Assembly (NCBI GenBank): GCA_017399485.1
Contig: JAFQCA010000011.1
Span: 1-45,193 of the forward strand
DNA from: Alistipes sp.
GTDB lineage: Bacteria > Bacteroidota > Bacteroidia > Bacteroidales > Rikenellaceae
Length of the DNA: 45,193 nt
Reading direction: 5' to 3'
The notes beneath the pieces were generated by a model, which did no database searches, was not told the origin of the DNA, and saw only the letters and a list, made by a program, of their open reading frames with translations. A program made the translations under genes and the position numbers. Each line of letters starts with the position of its first letter. Position 1 is the stretch's first letter. Shown here piece after piece: positions 1-8,761 of this stretch.

Positions 1-41
1 CGAATTTTGAATTTTTAATTTTGAATTTTGAATTTTGAATT
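1..41. repeat. Short tandem repeat of a GAATTTT-like heptamer
   Basis: The first 41 bases are about five imperfect copies of a GAATTTT unit, directly beyond the 3' end of htpG. A related tract built of CAAAATT/CAAAACT units lies near 18130-18153. Such low-complexity tracts are common between Bacteroidota genes and may come from slippage. No hairpin terminator for htpG is visible in the few bases available. Confidence 0.6.
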
Positions 42-49
42 CCCCTCTC

Positions 50-2110
50 CTACTTCTCAATCAGCGTAATACTGCGCTGAATGAAGTCTGTGAGGTTCTT
101 GCCTTTCAACATACCGTTGGATAGCAACGCAAGGTCTATAATCTGGCGTACCAACTTATTTTGCTTGCCAATCTCCTTCAGTCGCTCGTTACGCTCGTCA
201 CGCAACATCACAACCTTCTTCGACAACTCCTCACGCATCTGCTTCTCTTCGGGTGTGAAATCCTCCTCTTTCTTGTTCTTTACCGTCTCCTCAAATCTGC
301 GCTCTTCGGCAACGGCAGCATCAATCTTCTTTGTTGTGGTCTTAAGTTTGTCACCATATTCCGACTCGACCTTACCCAAAATATCGATTACAATCGGGTG
401 ATTACCATTTACCGCAATCGTAAAGTTGTCGGGCATCTGTCCGTAGAATTGGCTCATACCGCCACCGCCTACTTTTGCCATCTCCTTCATACGACGCATA
501 AACTCATTCTGCGTAATGATAACAGGAGCATCATCTGCCGCCATAGGCTCAAACGATATGGTATAGGTAATCTTGTCATCCTTAGGCATCTGACTCTCAA
601 ATACCGGACGCATAATCTCCTGCTGTGCCTCGGTGAGCGACATCGACATCTGCTCCTTCTTCTGGATAAGTTTCTCGACTACGTCGCTATCGACTCTTAC
701 GAAACGTACATTTTGATTCTTTGACTCAAAGTAGTTTATGTAGTGATTGTCAAGAGGACCATTCATCTCCAATACATCGTAACCCTTTGCCTTTGCGGCC
801 TCTACAAACGAGTGCTTGTCTACGGGGTCATCGACATAGAGTGCCACGACATTATCATTCTTGTCGGTCTGGTTCTCCTTGATGATGTCAATGTACTCTT
901 TTGCTGGGAAATATTTGCCTTCGGTTGACTTGAGCAACATAAAATCCTGTGCTTTCTCGGCAAACTTCTCGTCGGTCAATATGCCATACTGTATAAACAC
1001 CTTCAAGTCGTCCCACTTCTGCTCGTAATCGGCACGCATCGTTGTGAACAACTCCTTCAAGCGGTCTGCAACCTTGCGAGTGATGTAGCCCGAAATCTTC
1101 TTTACGTTTGAGTCGCTCTGCAGGTAACTACGCGAAACGTTCAGCGGAATATCGGGTGAATCAATCACACCGTGCAACAGAGTCAGATATTCGGGCACGA
1201 TACCCTCTACCTGGTCGGTCACAAACACCTGGTTGCAATAGAGTTGAATCTTGTTCTTCTGCAACTCGAAGTTGTTGTTGATTTTCGGGAAATAGAGTAT
1301 GCCGGTCAGATTGAACGGATAGTCAATATTCATATGTATGTAGAACAGCGGCTCATCGCTCATCGGATACAACTCGCGATAGAACTCCTTGTACTGCTCC
1401 TCAGTAATATCCGTCGGCTTGCGAGTCCACAGAGGCTCTACGTTATTGATTATATTATCCTTGTCGGTATCAACATATTTGCCATCCTTCCACTCCTTAA
1501 CCTTACCATAAGCAATGGCAATAGGCAAGAAATGGCAATATTTCTTGAGCAGTTCATTTACCTTTGACTCCTCGCAATACTCCTTGCAGTCGTCCGAGAG
1601 GTGCAAGACAATGGATGTTCCTCTCTCGCAATCCTTGTCACACTCCTCCATCTGATATTCGGGTGAGCCATCGCATACCCAATGCATACACTTGCTGCCC
1701 TCCTTGTATGAACGAGTGAAAATCTCCACCTTGTCGGCTACCATAAACGAAGAGTAGAAGCCCAAGCCGAAATGTCCGATAATAGCCTGGTCCTTATATT
1801 TTGCCAAAAACTCCTCAGCGCCAGAGAAGGCAATTTGATTGATGTAGCGGTCAATCTCTTCGGCAGTCATACCGATTCCTCGGTCTGTAACCGTAAGAGT
1901 CTTAGCCTTTTCGTCTGTTGAGATATGGATTGTCAGGTCTCCTAACTCGCCCTTAAATTCATTCTTTGCGGCCAATGTCTTCAGTTTCTGTGTAGCATCT
2001 ACAGCATTTGAGACCAACTCGCGCAAAAAGATTTCGTGGTCAGAGTAGAGGAATTTCTTGATTACGGGAAATATATTCTCCGTTGTTACTCCAATTTTTC
2101 CGTTTTTCAT
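50..2110 (-). CDS. htpG: Molecular chaperone HtpG (bacterial Hsp90)
   Basis: Cytosolic ATP-dependent chaperone that acts as a homodimer on partly folded clients. The 686-residue length is usual for Bacteroidota HtpG. The N-terminal GHKL ATPase domain has the nucleotide-site motifs ELVSNAVDA (31-39, with N35), DRGIGMT (76-82) and GHFGLGFYSSF (112-122). The middle and C-terminal dimerisation domains follow, and the eukaryotic MEEVD tail is absent, as expected in bacteria. It is the last gene of the left minus-strand block. A 136-base gap separates it from the YhhN gene, so it probably has its own promoter (see the repeats at 2165-2198). Confidence 0.97.
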   Translation of the reverse strand: MKNGKIGVTTENIFPVIKKFLYSDHEIFLRELVSNAVDATQKLKTLAAKNEFKGELGDLTIHISTDEKAKTLTVTDRGIGMTAEEIDRYINQIAFSGAEEFLAKYKDQAIIGHFGLGFYSSFMVADKVEIFTRSYKEGSKCMHWVCDGSPEYQMEECDKDCERGTSIVLHLSDDCKEYCEESKVNELLKKYCHFLPIAIAYGKVKEWKDGKYVDTDKDNIINNVEPLWTRKPTDITEEQYKEFYRELYPMSDEPLFYIHMNIDYPFNLTGILYFPKINNNFELQKNKIQLYCNQVFVTDQVEGIVPEYLTLLHGVIDSPDIPLNVSRSYLQSDSNVKKISGYITRKVADRLKELFTTMRADYEQKWDDLKVFIQYGILTDEKFAEKAQDFMLLKSTEGKYFPAKEYIDIIKENQTDKNDNVVALYVDDPVDKHSFVEAAKAKGYDVLEMNGPLDNHYINYFESKNQNVRFVRVDSDVVEKLIQKKEQMSMSLTEAQQEIMRPVFESQMPKDDKITYTISFEPMAADDAPVIITQNEFMRRMKEMAKVGGGGMSQFYGQMPDNFTIAVNGNHPIVIDILGKVESEYGDKLKTTTKKIDAAVAEERRFEETVKNKKEEDFTPEEKQMREELSKKVVMLRDERNERLKEIGKQNKLVRQIIDLALLSNGMLKGKNLTDFIQRSITLIEK

Positions 2111-2164
2111 AGTTTTATATGTTTTTGTTGTTATTTCATAGCGTTTTGCACATATAACAACATA

Positions 2165-2198
2165 AACAAACTATGTGCCATCGGATGTTTTGTGCCAT
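2165..2198 (-). promoter_or_regulatory. Direct repeat and sigma-54-like element upstream of htpG
   Basis: Two copies of TGTGCCAT (plus-strand reading) lie at 2174-2181 and 2191-2198, 17 bases apart. Read on the minus strand towards htpG, the proximal copy forms TGGCAC-N5-TTGTT (2180 to 2165), one base from the sigma-54 -24/-12 consensus TGGCAC-N5-TTGC. Whether this is a sigma-54 promoter, a repressor site or chance cannot be decided here. It lies 55 to 90 bases before the htpG start. Confidence 0.3.
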
Positions 2199-2246
2199 TT
2201 TGACAGAGCCGACGTGTCGCGTGGCAGAGCCTGCGGGTTATTTATG

Positions 2247-2906
2247 TCACTCTTCAACCGATGACCTACGCAAGCACAGATACATAAACAGACCTTGTGC
2301 GGCGTAATATGTTGTCATCACCCAAGTGTTACCATTGGGTATTGGCTCTACAAATTTACCGTATGCAATAAACGAATCCGACACGATAAACAACACTGCC
2401 GCAATCACATATAATGCTTTACGCACTCTCGTCTGCAAGAGAGCCGTCACTCCCATCGAGGCGATAATGATGCCATAAATCCATACGGCATAGAACTCCA
2501 TATTGTTCTCGATGTGCGTCATTACATAACCCAGAAAACACAACATCCCGATTGCAAACAGTGTTGCCCACGCTACCTTGCCTCGCTCTAAACGCTTAAT
2601 TCTCGGCGTAAAGTCGCTTATATAAAATAGATGTGCTACGGCAAAAAATGCCACTTGCATAATGAAGTTGCCTTCGGCTCCCGCCCAATCGCCAGCAGCC
2701 GATGCAAACAGTGCCAGCGGAATCATCCTGCCTCCATTGCGGAACTTTATGGCAGTTGCAATCGCCGCAAACAGCGTAGGAACAGCAACGAAATCTCTGA
2801 TGGTGGCAATATATGTTCCACCGCGTTGCAAAAAGAATACAACTGCAAGCAATAGATAGATGCCCACAGTTGTAATTATGTATAATGTGTTTTTGCAGTT
2901 ATTCAC
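2247..2906 (-). CDS. YhhN family membrane protein (lysoplasmalogenase-like)
   Basis: A 219-residue integral membrane protein with about eight hydrophobic segments. It carries the YhhN/TMEM86 signatures: a small-residue helix ending in AAGDWAG, a central helix with the pattern VxFIVSDSFIAY, and a C-terminal YYAAQGLFMY helix. Characterised homologues (TMEM86B, Legionella YhhN) hydrolyse the vinyl ether bond of lysoplasmalogens; the acidic residues in the GDW and SD motifs are the likely catalytic ones. The substrate here is inferred from the family. The gene starts 20 bases after the thioesterase gene and is probably cotranscribed with it. Confidence 0.8.
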   Translation of the reverse strand: MNNCKNTLYIITTVGIYLLLAVVFFLQRGGTYIATIRDFVAVPTLFAAIATAIKFRNGGRMIPLALFASAAGDWAGAEGNFIMQVAFFAVAHLFYISDFTPRIKRLERGKVAWATLFAIGMLCFLGYVMTHIENNMEFYAVWIYGIIIASMGVTALLQTRVRKALYVIAAVLFIVSDSFIAYGKFVEPIPNGNTWVMTTYYAAQGLFMYLCLRRSSVEE

Positions 2907-2926
2907 GTCGCTTTGATTGTTTGTTT

Positions 2927-3352
2927 CTATTCTTGATGCGAGTTAATGTACTCTGTCAGTTTCTCAATAAACCATTCGGGGGCGCGGCACGGACGACGTG
3001 TATAGGCGTGCATAAATCCCAATGTAACAGAGCCTTTGTTGATTAACTTACCATCGGGGTTATATACTTCGGCGCCAATGATAAGTCTTGCCATAGGCAT
3101 CTCATCCATAAACACTTTCACGGTCAGCACCTCATCATAAAATGCAGGATAGAGATATTTGGACTGCACCTCGATGATTGGTGACATAATTCCTCGGCGC
3201 TCAATCTCGGCATAAGTCAATCCCATATCGCGCAACCACTCTGTACGAGCCATCTCGTAAAGTACTATGTAGTTTGAGTGATGCATAATACCCATTTGGT
3301 CGGTATCTTTGTAGCGCACTCTGAATTGATGTTCGTATGTTATTATCGCCAT
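2927..3352 (-). CDS. Acyl-CoA thioesterase, YbgC/4-hydroxybenzoyl-CoA thioesterase type
   Basis: A single hotdog-fold domain of 141 residues, the usual length of the YbgC/FadM group. The N-terminal strand and helix contain VRYKDTDQMGIMHHSNYIVLYEMARTE; the Asp of the DTDQMG motif and the following His are typical active-site positions of this group. It is expected to hydrolyse acyl-CoA (or acyl-ACP) thioesters in the cytosol, with chain length unknown. It starts 3 bases after ribF ends and is followed at 20 bases by the YhhN gene, so it may supply a lipid-related step in the same transcript. Confidence 0.88.
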   Translation of the reverse strand: MAIITYEHQFRVRYKDTDQMGIMHHSNYIVLYEMARTEWLRDMGLTYAEIERRGIMSPIIEVQSKYLYPAFYDEVLTVKVFMDEMPMARLIIGAEVYNPDGKLINKGSVTLGFMHAYTRRPCRAPEWFIEKLTEYINSHQE

Positions 3353-3355
3353 AAT

Positions 3356-4162
3356 TTACAATAGTTTATTGCCTGTTATTTCAAGTATTACTTTAAGTGA
3401 ACAACACTCCTCTGCGGAGTTGATTTTGAGTATTCTATTCCTTTCTACTTCAAGTAATACTTTAGATAAATTGTCTATGTTATTAGTAATAAATACATTA
3501 TCATTATTTATTATCCGCAATATCGCTTCGTACGTTCCCGTAGGCGGCAACAATTTATTTTGGTCGATATTGCATATGTATCCTTGCTTATCTATCTCGC
3601 CCATAATAATATACGGATGTGAAAGCAATCTGTTTGCCATCACCATATCGCCCTGCTCAACCCTTTGGCGCACTACGGTCGAACTAACCTTACCTTCATC
3701 CAGCAACTGTTGTTCCACTCTGTGAATCTCCAACTTTGTACCACTCTCCTTTAACGACGAGTAATCGCCCGCCTTGTTGTGGCCGAATCGGTGGTTATAC
3801 CCCACCACAAAACACTCCACTCCAATGCCTGCAACATCTTGCTCTATAAACTCTTGCGGTTTCAGGCGGCTGAATTCTTTGGTAAATGGGATGATTATTA
3901 CGTTATCTATACCCTCTTGCTCCAATAACCATAGTTTCTCCTCCAACGTACTCAGCAACTGCATTCCCTCTGCCGTTCCCAACACATAGCGAGGATGAGG
4001 CTCGAATGTAAGCACAATACTCTCTCCACCACGCTTTTTAGCAAGCGAGATAGCCCTTTGCAACAAGACCTTGTGACCACGATGCAGGCCGTCAAACGAC
4101 CCCATAGTGGCTACCGCGTGAGTAAAAGCAGGAAGATTGTCAAATCCTTTGAAGATTCTCAT
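3356..4162 (-). CDS. ribF: RibF-type FAD synthetase with degenerate riboflavin kinase half
   Basis: RibF normally phosphorylates riboflavin to FMN (C-terminal domain) and adenylates FMN to FAD (N-terminal domain). The N-terminal nucleotidyltransferase domain is intact: GSFDGLHRGH (21-30), TFEPHPRYVLG (52-62), GYNHRFGHNKAGD (121-133) and SSTVVRQRVEQGD (160-172). The protein is only 268 residues long, against about 310 usual. After residue 185 only traces of the kinase fold remain (MGEI, LLPPTGTYEA). The GFPTAN motif that binds riboflavin and ATP and the catalytic Glu region are not recognisable. FMN adenylyltransferase activity is likely; kinase activity is doubtful. It lies 22 bases after rex and 3 before the thioesterase gene. 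Confidence 0.88.
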   Translation of the reverse strand: MRIFKGFDNLPAFTHAVATMGSFDGLHRGHKVLLQRAISLAKKRGGESIVLTFEPHPRYVLGTAEGMQLLSTLEEKLWLLEQEGIDNVIIIPFTKEFSRLKPQEFIEQDVAGIGVECFVVGYNHRFGHNKAGDYSSLKESGTKLEIHRVEQQLLDEGKVSSTVVRQRVEQGDMVMANRLLSHPYIIMGEIDKQGYICNIDQNKLLPPTGTYEAILRIINNDNVFITNNIDNLSKVLLEVERNRILKINSAEECCSLKVILEITGNKLL

Positions 4163-4184
4163 TACTTACAGGGATAATTATACC

Positions 4185-4829
4185 TTACGTATTACTTTCG
4201 TCACCCTCCTTTACGAAGTAGGCAACCTTTTCGAGAGTCGTAGTTATATCAAAATTCTGCGACACGATACCCTGAGGAAAGTTAAGAGGAGCAGACGTGA
4301 AATTCAGTACGCCCTTGATACCTGCATTAATTATAGGTATCACAAGCGATGGGGCGACACGCGTAGGTGACGATATAACAACAATAGATATATCTAATTG
4401 AGAAACAACATCCTCAAATTGTTCCATATGGTAGCAAGGTATGCCTTCAATCTCCGAGCCCACCTTCTGTTCATCCACATCGAATGCAGCCACAATATGC
4501 AACTTCAATCCTTTACTATTAAAATATTTGGTTATGGCCTGGCCCAAATGGCCCATACCTATGATAGCAATGTTTATGGGATTTTCGCTATCGAGAATAT
4601 TATTAATAAACTCAATCAATACCTTAACATCATACCCCTTCTTTGTATCGCTCGAAAAGCCTATAAGCATAAGGTCACGACGTACCTGAACGGCTGTAAT
4701 GCCGTGCATACCTGCCAAAACGTGTGAGAAGATATGTGTAATACCTTGCTTATGGCACGAGAGCAGTGTACGACGATATTCGCTCAATCGCTCGATAGTC
4801 TTTTCGGGTATGTTATTAATAGCAGACAT
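4185..4829 (-). CDS. rex: Redox-sensing transcriptional repressor Rex
   Basis: Rex senses the NADH/NAD+ ratio and represses fermentation and respiratory genes when NADH is low. The 214-residue protein begins with the winged-helix DNA-binding domain (IPEKTIERLSEYRR at 7-20; VQVRRDLMLIGFSS at 48-60, the recognition region). The Rossmann NAD(H) domain follows, with GMGHLGQA (91-98), AAFDVDEQKVG and GIKGVLNFTSAPLNFP. The turn after the recognition helix reads SSDTKKGYDV rather than the common GKRGVGYDV, a mild divergence. It is 3 bases downstream of the LysM protein gene and 22 upstream of ribF. I found no clear Rex operator (TTGTGAA-N4-TTCACAA) nearby. Confidence 0.95.
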   Translation of the reverse strand: MSAINNIPEKTIERLSEYRRTLLSCHKQGITHIFSHVLAGMHGITAVQVRRDLMLIGFSSDTKKGYDVKVLIEFINNILDSENPINIAIIGMGHLGQAITKYFNSKGLKLHIVAAFDVDEQKVGSEIEGIPCYHMEQFEDVVSQLDISIVVISSPTRVAPSLVIPIINAGIKGVLNFTSAPLNFPQGIVSQNFDITTTLEKVAYFVKEGDESNT

Positions 4830-4832
4830 TGG

Positions 4833-6692
4833 TTATTCGATTGTTATAGTGTAGTTGCTGTTGTAGTTTACGCGCATCCACTCCTGATTCACATACTTAT
4901 CACCCTCGCCCTTATGACTGAATTGGTAAGAGGTCTGCAACGGAGTATATTTCTTGTCGAGCATATTATAATCTATATCCGAGCGCATTCCCGTACAGAA
5001 GATAACAGCCGCATCGTAACCACGATAAGCATATAGCGATGGCAGAGAGTTATAAGCCTCAATGTAGCGACTGTCGAATTCGCGCACCACTTGCGAGTCG
5101 CGTTTTGCGTGGTAGGTTGAAATCATCACTACGTTGTTGTTAAAATAAGTAGTATGGTCAATGTTGTTAAATCTACCCCAGCGGGAAGTTCCCAACACTA
5201 CATAGGGGGCGCTCTTCTCACTCTTCTCGGTAATGGCAACCTTTGACGATGATATGGTACCAAGTATGCGGTCCACATCGGTCTCCTTGTTAGCCAACAC
5301 TACAAACAGGCAGGGCTTTTCCTCCTTCAAAATATCGTCCATAACCTCTATCTGGCGAGCCGCAGAGTTGCGTGGCGTGAAGATTGATTTTTGGTTGAAA
5401 GAGTAGGTATATGCAGCATAGGGTTTATCCTTTAACAATGCCAATACCTCTCCCTCAAACTCCTTGTCAAAAGAGTCTGCGTAAATAAGATATATATCAC
5501 GTCCACCGTCAATCAAGTCACCTATCTTATCATATTTCTTCGCAGGGTCGGGCGAAAGTTGGTAGATTGCAGGACTCTTAACCGTCTTTATATCGGCCAA
5601 AGGTGAAACTACGGGGGTGGAATTTGCTCGTGCATACTGCAAAACGGGGCTCAACTCATCCTCATATACGGGGCCGATGATAAGATTTGTACCCTCAAAT
5701 GCAGGACTCTTTACGATGTTTTGCACCTTGACGGGGTTATGCTCTGTATTATATACCGTCAGTTTGCTCTCGCCACGTCCCTCCTGCTTCATCTTCTCTA
5801 ATCCAAGTAGAAAACCTTGATAGAACTCCACATAACTTGAATTAGGTTTTGATTCAACATTAAACGGCAACATAAGCGCGATGTTGAGCGTCTGGTCCGA
5901 TGGCAATGCGCGGAAGATGATATTCTCATCGCTCGACTGTGCTGCAATGAGTTCACTCTCTGGCACATCCGCCTTCTTCTCCATCTGGTTTACATTCTCC
6001 TCGTCCTTGATTGGAATACGAATAACCGCACCTGCCTTTAAGCCTCCCGCAATATCGTTATTTGCAGCAAACTCCTGCTCGGTAATCTCAAAACGACGAG
6101 CCAACGAATATACCGTCTCACCCGGTTTTACTACATAATACTCAAATCCATCATCGGTGGCTTTGTTGAGATTATCGGCATAAGCATCCATCTCGGCCTG
6201 AGCCTCCTTCTCTGACGATGAGCCCATATCGCTCTTGCGTACCCACAACGACTGCCCTATTGACAGCGATTGTGGATTGAGTCCGGGATTATCCTCGCGG
6301 ATAGTATTTACCGAGATATTATAATCGCGCGCTATAGAGTACAGAGTCTCGCCACCACGAATCTTATGCTCTACAAACTCCTTCTTGCGCTTCTTTACCT
6401 CGCGAGCATCAGCAGTAGCATTGTCGGCAACAGGAATCTTGACGGTTTGGTCCAACTTCAAACCGTCGGCAACCGTAGGGTTACACTCCTTGATGGCATC
6501 TTCGCTTACGCCATAGGCCTTAGACATCGAGTAGAGTGTATCGCCCGACTTTACGGTGTGGACATAATACTTCTTGCCGTTGATAAATACTATAACCTTC
6601 GACTTGGCAATATCGGGCATATACTCCGTAGCCACAGCCGAAAGCGATGCTACAATCAAACAGATGGTAATAACTCTTTGAAATATTCTCAT
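4833..6692 (-). CDS. Triple-LysM protein with periplasmic-binding (PBP1-type) domain
   Basis: The start is taken at 6692, where MRIFQRVITICLIVASLSAVA gives a good signal peptide; an upstream in-frame ATG at 6728 would put 12 polar residues before it. Of 619 residues, three LysM domains occupy about 43-87, 107-151 and 185-227 (each with the (S/G)G(D/E)TLYS or PGETVYS core), binding peptidoglycan glycan. A type I periplasmic-binding fold fills about 268-619, beginning LNIALMLPF and containing LIIGPVY and TPVVSPLA. No permease or ATPase gene is adjacent. A role like LpoA, linking the cell wall to a synthase, or a wall-sensing role is possible but unproven. It sits between dnaQ and rex. Confidence 0.85.
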   Translation of the reverse strand: MRIFQRVITICLIVASLSAVATEYMPDIAKSKVIVFINGKKYYVHTVKSGDTLYSMSKAYGVSEDAIKECNPTVADGLKLDQTVKIPVADNATADAREVKKRKKEFVEHKIRGGETLYSIARDYNISVNTIREDNPGLNPQSLSIGQSLWVRKSDMGSSSEKEAQAEMDAYADNLNKATDDGFEYYVVKPGETVYSLARRFEITEQEFAANNDIAGGLKAGAVIRIPIKDEENVNQMEKKADVPESELIAAQSSDENIIFRALPSDQTLNIALMLPFNVESKPNSSYVEFYQGFLLGLEKMKQEGRGESKLTVYNTEHNPVKVQNIVKSPAFEGTNLIIGPVYEDELSPVLQYARANSTPVVSPLADIKTVKSPAIYQLSPDPAKKYDKIGDLIDGGRDIYLIYADSFDKEFEGEVLALLKDKPYAAYTYSFNQKSIFTPRNSAARQIEVMDDILKEEKPCLFVVLANKETDVDRILGTISSSKVAITEKSEKSAPYVVLGTSRWGRFNNIDHTTYFNNNVVMISTYHAKRDSQVVREFDSRYIEAYNSLPSLYAYRGYDAAVIFCTGMRSDIDYNMLDKKYTPLQTSYQFSHKGEGDKYVNQEWMRVNYNSNYTITIE

Positions 6693-6764
6693 ATTAATTG
6701 TTTGTATGGTCGTGGGGCTGATTGTCAAATTGCGTATGCCCTACTTCATTGTATAGCGTTTGGT

Positions 6765-7532
6765 TTAACATTTTTTCTCACGAAGATAAATCTCCGTTAC
6801 AATCTTCTTTGTGTATAGCGGGAAATCGCTATCCATAATCCAAGCGTAATAACTTGGCTCCTGACGGAAGACATCCGCAACGGCACGACCCTTGTACTTG
6901 CCGAAATTAAAGACTTCGACACCCTTATCGTTGTAGGCTATGCGCCCTGCAAAGTCTGCGGTTTCTCCGTGTGTCGAGAACTCAGCCAATGCGGCCACAT
7001 CGTTCTGCAATTCGGGGTAACGGTCCAACTGAGCCTTCAACACCTCATAGGTGGCTTTTGTGTCGGCTTCGGCAGAGTGAGCGTTGGTGAGGTCCTTGTC
7101 GCAATAGAACTTATAAGCGGCAACCAACGTACGCTGCTCCATCTTGTGGAAGATGTTTTGTACGTCAATAAACTTACGTCGTTTGAAATCGACATCCACG
7201 CCTGCACGCATAAACTCCTCGACCAACATCGGCAGGTCGAAGCGGTTGGAGTTAAATCCGCCGAAATCGCACCCCTCGATAAACTGAGCCAACGACTTGG
7301 CTATTTGAGCAAACGAAGGAGCATCCTTCACATCTTCATCGGTGATGCCGTGAATGGCCGTCGCATCGGCAGGAATAGGCATCTGCGGATTAATAAGGCG
7401 TGTGCGTACAACCTCATCGCCATTGGGCATAACCTTTACCATCGAAATCTCGACTATGCGGTCTTTGGCTGTATCAACGCCCGTTGTCTCTAAGTCAAAG
7501 AAGACAAGCGGGCGTTTAAGATTCAGTTCCAT
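6765..7532 (-). CDS. DnaQ-like 3'-5' exonuclease with ExoX-type C-terminal domain
   Basis: A DEDDh exonuclease of 255 residues: ExoI motif FFDLETTG (D13, E15), ExoII region with NRFDLP (D99), ExoIII motif HSAEADTKAT (H152, D157). The C-terminal portion, about 190-255, has the short FNFGKYKGRAVADV...YYAWIMDSDFP module found at the end of exodeoxyribonuclease X and related nucleases. It is encoded 10 bases after dnaN, so clamp and exonuclease are probably made together. This may be the proofreading subunit or a repair exonuclease. PolC-type polymerases are not expected here, so a separate epsilon-like activity is plausible. Confidence 0.88.
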   Translation of the reverse strand: MELNLKRPLVFFDLETTGVDTAKDRIVEISMVKVMPNGDEVVRTRLINPQMPIPADATAIHGITDEDVKDAPSFAQIAKSLAQFIEGCDFGGFNSNRFDLPMLVEEFMRAGVDVDFKRRKFIDVQNIFHKMEQRTLVAAYKFYCDKDLTNAHSAEADTKATYEVLKAQLDRYPELQNDVAALAEFSTHGETADFAGRIAYNDKGVEVFNFGKYKGRAVADVFRQEPSYYAWIMDSDFPLYTKKIVTEIYLREKKC

Positions 7533-7542
7533 TCTTCGTCTA

Positions 7543-8667
7543 TTATGCGTTAATCATCATTGGCATAAGCAACATCAAACTCTCGCTTGACTGCTTGTCG
7601 TCATAAACGGGCTTGAATACACCTGCACGAGTCGAATCAGCCAACTCTACAACAACGGTAGGAGTCTCGATGTTAGAGAGAATCTCCACCAAGAATGTAG
7701 ATTTGAAACCGATAGTAACGGGAGTGCCGTCATAACTGCACGAGATAGTCTCATTTGCCGAAACCGAGAAGTCGATGTCTTGAGCCGTGAGATTTACCTT
7801 ATTGTCGGCTATATCCATACGGATAAGGTTTGTTGTGGGGTTAGAACATACCGCAACACGCTTGATACCATTCAACAACTCTACACGGTCAACCAAAACC
7901 TTGTTGGGGTTGGCGGCAGGAATAACTGCATTGTAGTTGGGATAGTTGCCCTCGATAAGACGGCAAACCAACTTGTAGTTCTTTAGTTGGAATGATACAT
8001 TCTTGGCATCGAAAGTAACCTCCACTGCATCCTCCTCCTTCAAAAGCAGAGCCTTAAGCAGGTTTGCGGGCTTCTTGGGGAGAATAAATGCTGCGGTGAA
8101 GTCGGTTGTGTTCTCGGCTGCATACTTTACCAACTTGTGAGCGTCGGTTGCAACGAATGTGAGTGATTCGGGCGTAAAATCAAAATATACACCATTCATC
8201 ACGGGGCGCAATTCGTCATCAGCCGTAGCGAAGATAGTCTTGTTGATACCACCTACGAGCATATCGACGTCCAATGTGATATTCTTGCTCTCGGCACCGA
8301 GAGACTGTATTGCAGGGTAACTTACTGCGCTTGCTCCCGGAATTGACAAATGTCCGCTGCTCCAAGTGATTTGAATCTCCCAAGTGGTGTCATTGACATC
8401 GATTACCAACGGCATCTCGGGGAACTCCTTGAGAGAATCCAACATCAATTTTGCAGGGGCTGCTATCATACCCTCTCGCTCGATGTTATCTACAGAGATA
8501 GAGCCAACGAGAGTGGTCTCCAAATCTGATGTAGTAACTCTCAACTCTCCGTCTTTGAGGTCCATTAAAAAATACTCCAAAATAGGAAGTGAACTTTTAT
8601 TGCTGATAACCTTACCTGTGGTAGCCAGCAACGACTGAAGGGCTGAACTTGATACTGTAAATTTCAT
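7543..8667 (-). CDS. dnaN: DNA polymerase III beta sliding clamp
   Basis: The ring-shaped clamp tethers the replicative polymerase and repair proteins to DNA. The start at 8667 (MKFTVSSSALQSLLATTGKVI) matches the family start; an in-frame ATG 78 bases upstream only adds basic, low-complexity residues. The 374-residue length and three repeated clamp domains are as usual, with recognisable SLPILEYFLM, LVGGINKTIFATADDELRPVMNGVYF and the C-terminal SLMLLMPMMI segment in place of the MPMR ending. There is no dnaA or oriC-like structure in the neighbourhood; in Bacteroidales dnaN is often away from the origin. Confidence 0.96.
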   Translation of the reverse strand: MKFTVSSSALQSLLATTGKVISNKSSLPILEYFLMDLKDGELRVTTSDLETTLVGSISVDNIEREGMIAAPAKLMLDSLKEFPEMPLVIDVNDTTWEIQITWSSGHLSIPGASAVSYPAIQSLGAESKNITLDVDMLVGGINKTIFATADDELRPVMNGVYFDFTPESLTFVATDAHKLVKYAAENTTDFTAAFILPKKPANLLKALLLKEEDAVEVTFDAKNVSFQLKNYKLVCRLIEGNYPNYNAVIPAANPNKVLVDRVELLNGIKRVAVCSNPTTNLIRMDIADNKVNLTAQDIDFSVSANETISCSYDGTPVTIGFKSTFLVEILSNIETPTVVVELADSTRAGVFKPVYDDKQSSESLMLLMPMMINA

Positions 8668-8761
8668 TGTTAAATTATGTTTTTTGTTTATAATTATTTT
8701 TGTGTTTAATCTAATTTCTGTTTCTTGTAAGAGCCGCTTACCCACCTTAACGTTTGTCGCC

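Noticed and set aside
4185..4829. Rex operator near its own gene
   Set aside because: No TTGTGAA-N4-TTCACAA-like site was found in the surrounding gaps.
6693..6728. Longer start of the LysM protein at 6728
   Set aside because: It would place 12 polar residues before a good signal peptide that begins at 6692.
8668..8745. Longer dnaN start at 8745
   Set aside because: The extra 26 residues are basic and low-complexity, and the family start MKFTVSS is at 8667.
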